Position numbers and translations under genes: made by a program. Shown here piece by piece: positions 1-9,510 of a DNA stretch of 64,000 nucleotides (position 1 is the stretch's first letter; each line of letters starts with the position of its first letter). This DNA comes from JAXMBX01 sp046349635. Lineage in GTDB: Bacteria; Planctomycetota; Planctomycetia; Planctomycetales; Planctomycetaceae. The stretch spans positions 42,650 through 106,649 of the forward strand of contig JAXMBX010000010.1 in assembly GCA_046349635.1 (NCBI GenBank), in the 5' to 3' direction. The notes below the pieces were generated by a model that worked only from the letters and a program-made list of their open reading frames with translations, was not told the origin of the DNA and did no database searches.

Positions 1-118
1 GCGAGCCGTCCAATCGGCAGAAAAACCTGCATAGACGTCTCAGATTGACGGTTTCGGGCGAGGTTTATGGCTGGTATCTTCAGGCATCGTTTTGACATTA
101 CAACCCTGAGGTTCCGCC

Positions 119-2340
119 ATGCCTGCTGCTTATCGTTTCGCGTTGTTCATTGCTCTGTTTTCCCTTCCCCTTTGCGCTGCTGAGCGGGCGCCGGTGGCGG
201 ATACGCCGTTTGTGCAGGAGTATCGTGAGGCGTTCGTAAAAGGGGCGGGGGCGTTCAATGACGTCCGGGGGGTGACGGTCGATGGACAGGGGACCGTGTG
301 GGTGTCGACGAAGGGGGGGCTGGGGCGCGTGGCGGAGGGGAAGATTCAGGCACTCGCGGTGGAGACCATCAATGGGCCGACGTTTGATGTCGCGACGGAT
401 GAACAGGGGCAGGTGTGGCTGGGGGCGTGGAACGGGCTGTATCGGGTGAATGGTGACAAGGTGACGCGCGAGTCGGGGCTGAATTTCCCGATCGGGCGCG
501 TGAAGCCATTCGGGAAGCGGTTGATCGTGTCGGCATCGCGCGGGTTGTGGGAAAAGCGGGGAGAGACCTGGGAGCAGATTCTCCGGGCCGTGGTCCCCTG
601 CCTCGCCGGATGTGGCTGTGGTAGGTGATGATTTGTACGTCGCGTCGCAGGTGGGGCTGTTTCTGAAGCCGCGGGGATCAGGCGACGTTGCTCGATCAGT
701 CGAAGGGGGTGCTGAGCCGGAATTTGACCAGTGTTGCGGCGGACTCGAAGGGGACGGTATTTGTCGGCTCGCGGGCGGGGGTGGACCTGGTGCGGGACGG
801 GAAACCCGTGCGGTCGCTGGTCCCGAAGGATGGACTCAATTCGACGGATGTGCGGTCGATGGGGGTGGGGCCGGATGGGCGGGTGTGGGTGGGGACGAGT
901 CATGGAGTGACGCGCTACAACGGAAAGGAGTTTTCGCTGCGGCACAGTCTGCGATGGCTGCCGGGGGATGAGGTGCGGGGGGTGGCGTTTGCGACGGACG
1001 GGAGCGCGTGGGTCGCGACGAACCAGGGGTTGAGTTGCATCCGTTCGCAGACGATGACGCTGGCGGAGAAGGCGGCCTACTACCTGGATGTAGTGAGGAA
1101 GCGTCACGTACGGGAGCCGGGGCTGGTGGATCACACGCGGCTGAGGGTGCCCGGGGATGTCTCCACGTGGGAGGACATGGATACGGACAATGACGGGAAG
1201 TACACGGGGATCTACCTGGCGATGGAGTCGTATCGCTATGCGGTCACCAAAGCGGAGGATGCGAAGAAGAACGCGGCGCAGGCGTTCCGGGGGCTGGAGT
1301 TTCTGCAGACGGTGACACGGACGCCGGGGTTCGTGGCGCGGACGGTGATCCCGATCGATTGGAAAACGATGGCCGATGCCAACCACACGTATACCGACCA
1401 GGAGGTGGCGGAAGAACGGGTGAAAGACCCGCGTTTTCGCAGAATGGATCAGCGGTGGCGGCCGAGCGCCGACGGGAAATGGCGATGGAAGGGTGGGACG
1501 AGTTCCGACGAGACGACGGGGCATTTCTATGCGTATGCGCTATACTACGATCTTGTCGCGGAAGGGGAAGAGAAGACGCGGGTGGCGCGGCTGGTGAAGC
1601 GGATCATGGACCACATCATCGACGGGGGGTATGTGTTCCGGGATATCGACGGGGAAGCAACGCGGTGGGGGGTGTGGTCTCCGGAGAAGCTGAACCACGA
1701 TCCGGACTGGTCGCTGGAGCGGGGTTGCAACTCGGTGGAGATCATCGCTTATCTGACGATCACAAAGCACGTGACGGGGGAGGCGAAGTATGAGCGCGAG
1801 ATTGAAAAGTTGTTAAAGGAGCATCACTACGCGGAGAACATGCTGGAGCCGATGTCGCCGTATCATGACTACTTCACGTACATCGGCTATGACCTGCTGT
1901 CGATGTGTTATCCGGCGCTGTTAACGTACGAGAAAAACCCGGAGCGGGTGGCGACGTATCGGAAGAGCCTGGAAGCGTGGTACGCGCCGATCAAGAAGGA
2001 CAACAGCGCGCAGTTCAGCTACATCTATGCGGCGCATGCGGAGGGAGAGATTCCGAATCAGGGATGTGTGGACCTGCTGCGGGATATTCCGTTGGATCAG
2101 ATCGAGTGGGCGATTGACAACAGCCATCGGGAGGACATCAAACTGGTGCATCGCCCCGCCGAAGATGGCTGGCAGACCGACAGGCTGCTCCCCCCTAGCG
2201 AACGAGCCGTCTTCCGCGCCGACAGTAACGTCTATCGCGCCTGGAACGGTAACGGCGGCCACGAAGAAGGGAGCTGCGTGGCGTGGTTGCTGCCGTATTG
2301 GATGGGGCGGTACCACGGGTTTATTGAGGGGGCGAAATGA
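119..2340 (+). CDS. Secreted two-component-regulator-type propeller protein with C-terminal helical domain (frameshifted)
   Basis: The ATG at 119 opens a Sec signal peptide of about 20 residues (hydrophobic core FALFIALFSLPLC). Residues 30-300 hold short propeller blades with the pattern GTVWVSTKGGL, GQVWLGAWNGL and GRVWVGTSHGV, as in the 'two-component regulator propeller' family. The last 370 residues contain no such blades and look like an all-helical toroid of unknown function, rich in Trp and Tyr. The frame changes near 596, beside a CCCC run, and again near 685, but the propeller pattern continues across both points, so one protein of about 740 residues is likely. It is probably exported and binds or processes a carbohydrate; that is inference from architecture only. 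Confidence 0.6.
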
Positions 2341-2556
2341 GCTGGGATGTGAATATCCGGCGATCCAATTGGGTGAGGCTCTTGTCGCGAATTTCTTAAT
2401 CCAAAAAATACATTTTAGTGTTTTTTCGTTTGGAAATAGTCGTTGAGCCTTCTTAAGATCGCTTCGTCTCCGTATCGATGTGACTTGCTTCGATGGCGAC
2501 AGATAAACTCTGAGGCGGATATTTTCGGGCCGATTGACATCTTAGGAGTACCCATC

Positions 2557-4965
2557 ATGACAGACGGACTGCGCTCTCTGATTTCTCGTCTCATGGCGTC
2601 TAATACCCGTGCGTTTCGGAGATTCTCCCGCAAGGGATGGAGCGTTTCCCTCTCCTCTGAACTGTTGGAGACGCGGACGCTGCTCTCTGCCGCCAGCCTG
2701 CTGAAAGACATTGTTCCAGGGTCGGCAGCTTCGGATCCGGCGTACCTGACGGACGTCAACGGGACGCTATTTTTTGCCGCGGATGATGCGACGCATGGCC
2801 AGGAACTCTGGAAGTCGGATGGGACGGTGGGTGGGACTGTCTTAGTCAAGGACATCGCGCCGGGGGCGGGCAGTTCCAGTCTGTATAATCTGACCAACGT
2901 CAATGGCACGCTGTTTTTCGTCGCGAATGACGGCGTCAATGGTTCCCAACTCTGGAGGTCTGACGGGACGGAGGGTGGGACCGTCATGGTCAAGAAGATC
3001 GGGACCCTGGCAGACCCGCAGTTGCGTTCGTTGACCAATGTTAACGGCACTCTGTTTTTCACAGCGCATGACGAGACCACTGGCGCGGAACTGTGGAAGT
3101 CGGACGGAACGGAAGGAGGGACCGGCATTGTCAAGAATATTGGTCCTGGTGCGAACGGTTCTTTCCCCAATGATCTGACCAATGTCAACGGCACGCTGTT
3201 CTTCACGGCGGACGATGGCTCCCATGGAGTGGAGCTGTGGAAGTCGAATGGGACGACCGCCGGTACGGCGCTCGTGAAGGACATTAACGTGGGGAGTCTG
3301 GACTCGAGACCTTCCTCCCTGACGAACGTCAACGGAACTCTATATTTCACTGCCGATGACGGGACGAATGGCTTTGAGCTGTGGAAGTCCAACGGTTTCA
3401 GTGCGGGGACGGTGCTGGTGAAGGATATCAATCCCGGAATTCCCAGTTCGTTTCCTTCCTACCTGACGAACGTGAACGGGACGCTGTATTTTTCCGCCGA
3501 TGACGGGATCCATGGAACTGAACTATGGGCTTCTCAAGGGTCGGGAGCGACGACCGCGATGGTCAAGGATATCAACACGGGAGTCAATTCGTCCGAGCCT
3601 GCACACCTGGTGAATGTGAATGGGGCCCTGTTCTTCTCGGCAGACGACGGCACGCATGGTGAGGACCTCTGGAGTTCTAACGGCACGGAGGGGGGAACCG
3701 CACTGGTCAAGGATATCAACCCCGGTGCGGACAGTTCTTATGTGGGGACGTATTACAGTCTGATGCAGAATGTGAATGGCACCCTGTTCTTTTCGGCCAA
3801 TGATGGCACGCATGGATTGGAAGTGTGGAAATCCAACGGCACCGAGACGGGGACCGTGCTCGTGAAAGACATTCAGCCTGGACCAAACGGCTCGTACGCG
3901 GGCTATGGCGGGGCGTCTGCAGTCGTAAACGGAATCCTGTATTTTTCGGCGGAGGATGACGCTCACGGATTCGAGCTATGGAAGCTCCTCCCTGGAAACA
4001 TTCCCTCTTCGGTGGCCGTGTTTCGGAATGGGACATTCTACATCGACTCGAATGGCAATTATGCGTGGAATACGGGTGATCTGTTCGTCAGCTTCGCCAA
4101 TCCCGGGGACATTCCGCTGATCGGTGACTGGAACGGAGACGGGATTGCGGATGTGGGAGCGATCCACAACGGGAAGTTCTACCTCGACTCCAATGGGAGC
4201 AAGAATTTCAACGCTGGTGATGCGGTCTTCCGTTACGGTACTACGGGAGATACGCCGATTACCGGGGATTGGAACGGGGACGGCGTTACGGACGTCGGCG
4301 TCGTGCGCGGCAATCATTTCTACCTCGATACAAACGGCGATCACAACTTCAATGCGGGTGATGCGAGCTTTATCTTCGGGAATGCGGGAGATACGCCGAT
4401 TACCGGTGACTGGAATAACGATGGCATTACCGATGTCGGGGTTGTCCGAGGGAACCGGTTCTACCTCGACTTGAATGGGGACCAGACTTACGGGGCGGGC
4501 GATACGACCTTCCTGTTCGGGAATGCGGGTGATATCCCTGTCACGGGCGACTGGAACGGCGATGGTGTCACGGATGTGGGGGTCGATCGCGCGGGGCGGT
4601 TCTATCTGGACGCGAACGGCAGCCGTTCGTGGAATGCGGGGGACATCAGCTTTGCCTTTGGAAATCCAACCGATACGCCGATTGGTGCGATGGCGTCGGC
4701 GTCCACGTCGAGTGCGGTGGTGATCGCACCGGCCGCGGCGGACTCCATGACCACGACCTCCGCGATGCCGGAATTGAGTGCACAAGTTTCGCCGTCAACG
4801 AAGCCGACGACGCACTCGAATGGTGGGAACCACGGGGAGCAGAAGAAGCCGACGGTCTCGTCGAACTCGGGCAAAGGATCGTCGAAGGGGAAATCGGCGC
4901 CGTCTTCTGGGGATTTCTTCAAGCTGCAGGACTCGGTGTTTGCGGAGTCGGGATTGGTGGTGTGA
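2557..4965 (+). CDS. LEPR-XLL surface protein with ELWxxDGT and FG-GAP-like repeats
   Basis: I chose the ATG at 2557 (MTDGLRSL) because TAGGAG lies eight bases upstream; the frame is open further upstream without a better site. Near residue 40 is LLETRTLLSA, the planctomycetal LEPR-XLL export motif. About nine copies of a 47-residue repeat follow, built around LTNVNGTLFF and ELWKSDGTxGGTxLVKDI, the ELWxxDGT repeat. Then come about five 48-residue repeats with GDWNGDGxxDVG and FYLDxNG, which resemble FG-GAP or calcium-binding propeller repeats. The tail is rich in Ser, Thr, Lys and Pro. It is probably two stacked propellers displayed on the cell surface. No frameshift is seen. Confidence 0.8.
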   Translation: MTDGLRSLISRLMASNTRAFRRFSRKGWSVSLSSELLETRTLLSAASLLKDIVPGSAASDPAYLTDVNGTLFFAADDATHGQELWKSDGTVGGTVLVKDIAPGAGSSSLYNLTNVNGTLFFVANDGVNGSQLWRSDGTEGGTVMVKKIGTLADPQLRSLTNVNGTLFFTAHDETTGAELWKSDGTEGGTGIVKNIGPGANGSFPNDLTNVNGTLFFTADDGSHGVELWKSNGTTAGTALVKDINVGSLDSRPSSLTNVNGTLYFTADDGTNGFELWKSNGFSAGTVLVKDINPGIPSSFPSYLTNVNGTLYFSADDGIHGTELWASQGSGATTAMVKDINTGVNSSEPAHLVNVNGALFFSADDGTHGEDLWSSNGTEGGTALVKDINPGADSSYVGTYYSLMQNVNGTLFFSANDGTHGLEVWKSNGTETGTVLVKDIQPGPNGSYAGYGGASAVVNGILYFSAEDDAHGFELWKLLPGNIPSSVAVFRNGTFYIDSNGNYAWNTGDLFVSFANPGDIPLIGDWNGDGIADVGAIHNGKFYLDSNGSKNFNAGDAVFRYGTTGDTPITGDWNGDGVTDVGVVRGNHFYLDTNGDHNFNAGDASFIFGNAGDTPITGDWNNDGITDVGVVRGNRFYLDLNGDQTYGAGDTTFLFGNAGDIPVTGDWNGDGVTDVGVDRAGRFYLDANGSRSWNAGDISFAFGNPTDTPIGAMASASTSSAVVIAPAAADSMTTTSAMPELSAQVSPSTKPTTHSNGGNHGEQKKPTVSSNSGKGSSKGKSAPSSGDFFKLQDSVFAESGLVV

Positions 4966-5011
4966 GGGGCCCTGCGGGCTTCTTGTGGCCTGGCGGCACC
5001 GGCTACCCGCG

Positions 5012-5070
5012 TCGATTTAAGAGGTTCCTGTGACTTCGTCACCAAGGTCGCCGGAGTACCGGAAACCTGG
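5012..5070 (+). repeat. Family A double-hairpin repeat, copy 1
   Basis: The conserved lead GAGGTTCCT is followed by hairpin 1, GTGAC-ttc-GTCAC (5030-5042). Hairpin 2 is a two-step stem, AGGT (5045-5048) with ACCT (5065-5068) outside and CCGG with CCGG inside, loop AGTA. Other copies use GTGGC-tgc-GCCAC for hairpin 1, so both arms have changed together. Confidence 0.7.
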
Positions 5071-5080
5071 ACGTGAAGAT

Positions 5081-5190
5081 CAGAGACGTTTGAACCGCCC
5101 CCTCACCAGAACTTAATACTATCGCCCTCTCAAGGACCAGACACTCGTCTGGTCCTATTCGGTTGATCCCGTCGGGGGGGAGAGGGTGAA
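5081..5190 (+). repeat. Family C hairpin repeat, copy 1
   Basis: The left flank GACGTTTGAACCGCCCCCTC and the right flank GGTTGATCCCGTC...GAGAGGGTGAA are shared with the other copies. Between them is a perfect 10-bp stem, AGGACCAGAC (5133-5142) with GTCTGGTCCT (5147-5156), loop ACTC. The arm sequence differs from copies 2 and 3. Confidence 0.75.
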
Positions 5191-5268
5191 GATATGCCAC
5201 CTGAGAAATCCAATTACCTCTTGTGGCTGGGCCCACCCAAGGAAGAGGCGTTCATGAACAAGTGAACT

Positions 5269-5305
5269 CATGCCTACCCTGCCACTGCGTGGCGATGTAG
5301 GCATG
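5269..5305 (+). repeat. Family B nested-hairpin repeat, copy 1
   Basis: The outer stem is CATGCCTAC (5269-5277) with GTAGGCATG (5297-5305). The inner stem is GCCAC (5281-5285) with GTGGC (5289-5293) and loop TGC. The linkers are CCT and GAT. CCACCC follows, as in the other copies. Confidence 0.7.
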
Positions 5306-5336
5306 CCACCCGCCGTCGGGGGGGAGAGGGTGAAAT

Positions 5337-6371
5337 TCAGGAACTTCGCTGTTGGGGGACGACCCAGATGGTTTCGCGTTCTTCCTTGAGGGCGTGGGGG
5401 CCGCGGAAGCCGAGGTTTGCGACGCCGGGGAGAACGTGGACGTCGAAGATTTCCTCGACGCCGGTGAGGAATTCGATGGTCCCGGCCAATGCGCCGGTGC
5501 GAATGTCGACGATTCCGACGCCGCATTTCAGTTCCTGGCGGCGATCGGCGATGGGCATGCCGCCGAACGTGGAGGTCTCGCGGATTTTGGAGAGGCCGAC
5601 GAAGGCGAGGTTGTCGTGAAATGAGAGGCCGCGGGTGAAGCCGGGGAACCTTCCGATTGTTTCGCAGCCCCCCTGCTCCGGGGCGAAGCGGAGCAGGCTG
5701 CCGCTGCCGGAATCGAGGAGCCAGAGTCGGTTCTGATGCAGCCGGGGTGAATGGGGCATGGCGAATCCGCGGATCAGGACCTGGTTTGTGCGGACGTCGA
5801 TGAGGCAGCCTCCGTCGACCTTGTTGGGTCGCCAGCCTTGCTTTTCGTTGGACTCGCCGAGGGCGGTCACAAAGCGGGGGCCGGTTTCATCCACGGCGAG
5901 GCCGTTGAGGTGGCAGCGGTCCTCGGAAGCGAGTTCGGTGATGAAGGGGGGCTTCCAGCGGGGGACGAAGCTGTATTTCGGATCGAGCGTGCAGAGACAG
6001 GAAAAGCGGGTGTTCACGACCCACAGTTCCTCGCCGACCCAGCGGACGTCGTGGGACTGGATTTCGCCAGTGACGTGTGCTTCGCGAGCGAGATAGCAGG
6101 CGTCGTAGGTTTTTCCAGGATGTGCGCTATCGGGAATGGAGCGGTTGTTTCGCATGAACCAGAGTATGTCATTGGCGGCAATGGCAAAGGTCTTGCCGTC
6201 GCAGGCCATGCCCATGGGGCGATCGAACTGGTGAAACGAGACGGTCGGCTCGTTCTCCCCCGGACCGATGAGGACGAGCTTTCCCGCCTGGTAGGTTGAA
6301 ACCGCAATCGTCAGTTTGCGTTCGCGGAGGAGATCGTTCAGATCGAGCGAATATTCGTATTTGATTTCCAT
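5337..6371 (-). CDS. TIGR03032 family protein
   Basis: This 344-residue protein has no signal peptide. Near the N-terminus it carries STYQAGKLVLIG and FDRPMGMA, followed by a region with NDILWF, HDVRWVGEELWVVNT and DRCHLNGLA. These are typical of the TIGR03032 family, a probable six-bladed propeller of unknown role found in planctomycetes, cyanobacteria and proteobacteria. The late segment GFTRGLSFHDNLAFVGLSKIRE also fits. It is probably cytoplasmic. The next upstream gene on the same strand starts 650 bases away, so it is likely transcribed alone. The family assignment is from memory of its motifs; no biochemical role can be stated. Confidence 0.75.
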   Translation of the reverse strand: MEIKYEYSLDLNDLLRERKLTIAVSTYQAGKLVLIGPGENEPTVSFHQFDRPMGMACDGKTFAIAANDILWFMRNNRSIPDSAHPGKTYDACYLAREAHVTGEIQSHDVRWVGEELWVVNTRFSCLCTLDPKYSFVPRWKPPFITELASEDRCHLNGLAVDETGPRFVTALGESNEKQGWRPNKVDGGCLIDVRTNQVLIRGFAMPHSPRLHQNRLWLLDSGSGSLLRFAPEQGGCETIGRFPGFTRGLSFHDNLAFVGLSKIRETSTFGGMPIADRRQELKCGVGIVDIRTGALAGTIEFLTGVEEIFDVHVLPGVANLGFRGPHALKEERETIWVVPQQRSS

Positions 6372-6498
6372 GACAGCAGCATCGGGTGCAAAAGAAGGTG
6401 TTGCCCAGTTTACAGCAGAATGAGGACGGTTGTCATTTGTTTATCGGCCGTCGCTTGCCGTTGTCCGCTTGATGTCCGATGCAGCAGAATCTGGAGTT

Positions 6499-7023
6499 TT
6501 ATTTGGGGGGGATGCGAAGCCCCGAGATGATGAGTCCCCGTTTCTGGCCCTGGACCACGGCGATTTCGGTCAGGTGTCCCATTTGCTCGAACCCCAGGCT
6601 CTGGTTGATGCGGTGGGTCGCCTGGTTGTGATCGAAGTACATGCTCAGGAGTGTGGTGACGCCCAAGCGCGGGCATTGGCTGATGACGAACTCTTTCAGC
6701 CTGCGCCCCAGTCCGCGGCGGTGGAACTGAGTGGCGATGTAAATGCTGATTTCCGCGGTCGCATCATAAGCGGGGCGTCCGGCATAGAAGGACGAGAGGT
6801 AAGTGGTGGCGACGACCTGCCCCTCGGCTTCCGCCACCCAGATCGGGCGTCGAGCCGGATCGAATTTGCGGAACCACTCGACCCGTTCGGCGACGGTGAT
6901 GGGGCGGGTGTCCGCAGTGGACCAACCGCCGGGAATCGACTGGTTGTAGATGTCGACAATGCAGGGGAGATCTGCCTCCGTTGCGAGCCGAACTTGGAAG
7001 TCGATCACGTCGCCCTGATTCAT
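6499..7023 (-). CDS. GNAT N-acetyltransferase, phosphinothricin-acetyltransferase-like
   Basis: This 174-residue single-domain protein matches the usual length of the Pat/Bar/YncA-type GNAT branch. The N-terminus FQVRLATEADLPCIVDIYN is the typical opening strand and helix. The acetyl-CoA pyrophosphate loop is HRRGLGRRL near residue 115 (Q/RxxGxG/A type), preceded by the strand AEISIYIA. The C-terminal part NQATHRINQSLGFEQMGHL fits motif B, where the Asn-rich turn precedes a helix and GF. It would transfer an acetyl group from acetyl-CoA to an amine; the substrate cannot be read from sequence. The gene is intact and its start is preceded by AAGGTC-like bases. Confidence 0.85.
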   Translation of the reverse strand: MNQGDVIDFQVRLATEADLPCIVDIYNQSIPGGWSTADTRPITVAERVEWFRKFDPARRPIWVAEAEGQVVATTYLSSFYAGRPAYDATAEISIYIATQFHRRGLGRRLKEFVISQCPRLGVTTLLSMYFDHNQATHRINQSLGFEQMGHLTEIAVVQGQKRGLIISGLRIPPK

Positions 7024-7196
7024 GGAAAGACCTTGGTTTTGAAATGTGAGAAGAAGAATGCGGCGGGCTTACGCTTGTACGTTTGAAGAATATCAAAATC
7101 GCGGGTGGGTTGAGAGGCTTCGAGGGATTTGTGACGCAACGTTATTTGTCGCGTGTCTGGACGGGGCGTGTTGGAACGGTGAAGGGCACATGCGCA

Positions 7197-7233
7197 CATG
7201 CCCGCCCTGTTGCTGCGCAACGATGCGGGCATG
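7197..7233 (+). repeat. Family B nested-hairpin repeat, copy 2
   Basis: The outer stem is CATGCCCGC (7197-7205) with GCGGGCATG (7225-7233). The inner stem is GTTGC (7209-7213) with GCAAC (7217-7221), loop TGC. Compared with copy 1, both stems carry paired changes. The lead GGGCACATGCGCA is shared with copies 3 and 4. Confidence 0.7.
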
Positions 7234-7249
7234 CCACCCGAGCCGGCGC

Positions 7250-7315
7250 CGATTTGAAGAGGTTCCTGTGGCTGCGCCACCCAGGTAGCAGGAGTACCTG
7301 CAACCTGGGCTACTC
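7250..7315 (+). repeat. Family A double-hairpin repeat, copy 2
   Basis: Hairpin 1 is GTGGC-tgc-GCCAC (7268-7280). Hairpin 2 has outer CCCAGGT (7280-7286) with ACCTGGG (7303-7309) and inner GCAGG (7288-7292) with CCTGC (7297-7301), loop AGTA. It directly follows a family B copy. Confidence 0.75.
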
Positions 7316-7347
7316 ATTGACAGAGCGCTAGTGCCGGGGTGTGCGGG

Positions 7348-8539
7348 TCACTTGCTATTGGGGGCCAGGTCCAGGCAGACGAGGGAATTCATGCCGCGGA
7401 GATAGAGCTTCGAGCCGACGAGCCGCGGGATGGGAATAGACGCCGCGTTCGTCTTCAAACACTTTCCACTCGCCGAGCAACTTGAATTTGTCGCCGGTGG
7501 CATCGATCAGCAGGATCTCCCCTTCCATGGTGGTGGCCAGGAGGCGATGCTCGGAGGCGATCAGGCTGGCATAGTTCGTAAATCCGGGGTGTGCTCCGGT
7601 CCAGAGAGTTTTGAGCTTTTGGCCGGCATCAAGACAGTAAAGGTCATTCCAGACGCCGAAGACTTTCCGGCCGATTGCGACGGGAGTGTGAGTGTCGGGT
7701 GCCAGATCCCGCTGGTGAGCGAGCGGTTCCGGAATAATGACGCCGTGCGGATCGAACCCGTATAACCGAGTGCCGTTGTTTTCGGTCGTGACGAGCAGCA
7801 TGTCTCCGACGGCGAGTGGCGTGGGGACATTGAAGTCGTTGGCCTTGGGGGGCTTGAGACGCCACAACCGCTTCCCCGTGGCGGGATCCCAGCCTCCGAG
7901 GGAGTCGGCGTCGTAGCCGACGATCTGCCGTTTGCCGCCGAAGACTCCTTCCAGAAAGGAGCCATAGGAAGCGGCGGTTCCTGGGGAGGACCAGGCGGTG
8001 TCGCCGGTGGCGAGCGAGCAGGCTGCGAGGAATCCCTTGCGGCCTCCGGGATTCAGGATGAGGTGATTTCCGGAAAGGAGGGGAGAGGCACAAAATCCCC
8101 AGGGGAGCTTGGCGGTCATCTCGAACTCGGTGCGGAGTTGTTTCGTCCAGAGGATTTCGCCGGTTTCGAGTTTGACGACATTCACGTCCCCGTGGGCGCC
8201 ACATAAGGCGACGGTGTCGCCCACGATCAAGGGGGTGCCGCGGGGGGAATTGCCGAAGTCGAGCTTGCCATTCGTCGGGTAACGGAGTGCCCAGACTTCG
8301 TCGCCGTTCTCGGTTTTCAGGCAGCGAAAGACATCGACGGAATCATCGAGTTCGCGGTCGGAGACGATCACGAATCTGCGGGTGGCCGCGATTCCTCCGA
8401 CTCCGTCGCCTGAGAGAGGGATTCGCCACTTGACCTGAACGGGATCGCTGAGACGGTCCGGCAACCACGGAACGCGGCCATCCCTGCGGGGGCCGCGCCA
8501 CCCGGTCCATTCCTCAACGGGAATCGGATCCGGAAGGTT
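7348..8539 (-). CDS. PQQ-type beta-propeller (quinoprotein-like), probably the C-terminal part of a fusion with the PhnD-like gene
   Basis: The product is a WD-like quinoprotein propeller. It opens with EWTGWRGPRRDGRVPWLP, the usual N-terminal motif of planctomycetal PQQ proteins, and blades such as LKTENGDEVW and VKLETGEILW follow. There is no signal peptide and no convincing start codon for that motif; the first ATG (8464) lies after it. The frame is open back into the preceding gene and would join it by a one-base slip in a run of nine A. The 3' end also shifts near 7425, after which the sequence reads LYLRGMNSLVCLDLAPNSK and stops at 7348. It probably acts outside the cytoplasm; cofactor binding is not shown. 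Confidence 0.65.
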
Positions 8540-8541
8540 CG

Positions 8542-9423
8542 TCAGTTCTTTTTTTTTACGTCCGGTTTCGGACGGGTGAAGCCTTCTTTTGTTTCCAGTG
8601 CCTGGCAGAGGGCTTTATCGCCGCCGACCTGAAACAGGGCGTCCTCAATCTGCTTCTGGAGTTTCTCGGGGAGATTCTGGTTGACGAATGCGGCGACAAA
8701 GGGGACGGCGGTGGTTTCGCCGATCACGCGGAGGTCTCCCTTGTTGATCGTGCCGCAGCCTTCGAGCAGAGGCTTGGCATAACTGGAGATGACGGTGGCA
8801 CCCTTGCCGCCCTCGCCGAAGATCTGCAGCACTTCGGTGGCACTCTCGCTGCAGGCTTCACTGGTTTCGAGATCGCCCTTGGGGATGATGCCATGCTCGC
8901 GCAGGAGATCGAGTGCGACACGATGTTTTTCGTCGCAGTCCGCCGGTCCGAAGATGATGCGATAGGCGGTCAAATCGGAGACCACGAGTGCGGGATCTTT
9001 GGCGGGAACCAGGAAGAGACCGGTCTGGGTCGTGAGTCCATCCTTGCCCGTGAGGGCGGCGACGTGCCGCAAGGGGAGTTTCAACTTTTCGCCGCCGTGC
9101 TTTGCGACGGAGTACTTTCCGATGACGATATCGGCCTTGCCTTTCGCTTTCCCTGCATAGACGGCGGGGAGGGTTTCTCCGAAGAAGAGGGAGACTTTTT
9201 CACCGGTGTGCTTTTCGAGAAGCTGTGCGAGCTTGGCGTAATCGCGTTGCGCGTAGCCTTTCACGCAAGGACAGGCGAGAGGGGCCGCCAGAGGGTCCAT
9301 GACGACCAGGGTGAGTCCGGCTTCGCGAGGGGCGGGTTTGTCCTCGGCCCGGCTCGAACTCCCCGCCAGCAGGGGGAGGAGCGAGCAAGCCACGATCGCA
9401 ATGCGGCGCAACTGTCGAAGCAT
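8542..9423 (-). CDS. PhnD/SsuA-type periplasmic substrate-binding protein
   Basis: This 293-residue protein has an N-terminal signal peptide (RRIAIVACSLLPLLAGSSSRA). The fold of phosphate/phosphonate ABC-type binding proteins is suggested by the strand LTLVVMDPL, the segment YAKLAQLLEKHTGEKVSLFF, the ADIVIGKYS turn and the lobe LTAYRIIFGPADCDEKHRVAL. No ABC permease or ATPase lies nearby, so it may be a sensor or a domain of a larger protein rather than a transporter part. Its last codons, before the stop, form a run of nine A. A single-base slip there would continue directly into the downstream PQQ propeller. It contains several Cys residues, unusual for a periplasmic binding protein. Confidence 0.7.
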   Translation of the reverse strand: MLRQLRRIAIVACSLLPLLAGSSSRAEDKPAPREAGLTLVVMDPLAAPLACPCVKGYAQRDYAKLAQLLEKHTGEKVSLFFGETLPAVYAGKAKGKADIVIGKYSVAKHGGEKLKLPLRHVAALTGKDGLTTQTGLFLVPAKDPALVVSDLTAYRIIFGPADCDEKHRVALDLLREHGIIPKGDLETSEACSESATEVLQIFGEGGKGATVISSYAKPLLEGCGTINKGDLRVIGETTAVPFVAAFVNQNLPEKLQKQIEDALFQVGGDKALCQALETKEGFTRPKPDVKKKN

Positions 9424-9510
9424 TTCAGCACCTCAATCGGTGGAACGAAGACGGAATGGAGCAGTTCCAGCAGGGGACCACGACCTGTCACTGATGGATA
9501 TTGCGACAGG

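Larger units (their letters stand above)
4966..5336. repeat. Intergenic repeat island (families A, C and B in series)
   Basis: This 371-base gap between convergent genes has no coding signal. It holds three structured repeats in a row: family A (5012-5070), family C (5081-5190) and family B (5269-5305), plus a truncated family-A piece near 5214-5240. Each is described separately. Confidence 0.6.

Noticed and set aside
346..1524. Long minus-strand frame of 392 codons opposite the first propeller gene
   Set aside because: Its product is rich in Arg, His and Pro, the usual mark of an antisense shadow in GC-rich genes; the plus-strand frame has a signal peptide and domain repeats.
5012..5305. 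Calling the intergenic repeats an insertion sequence or MITE with known ends
   Set aside because: No transposase frame, no target-site duplication and no match to a named family that I can recall; the fixed feature is the paired hairpin, not the ends.
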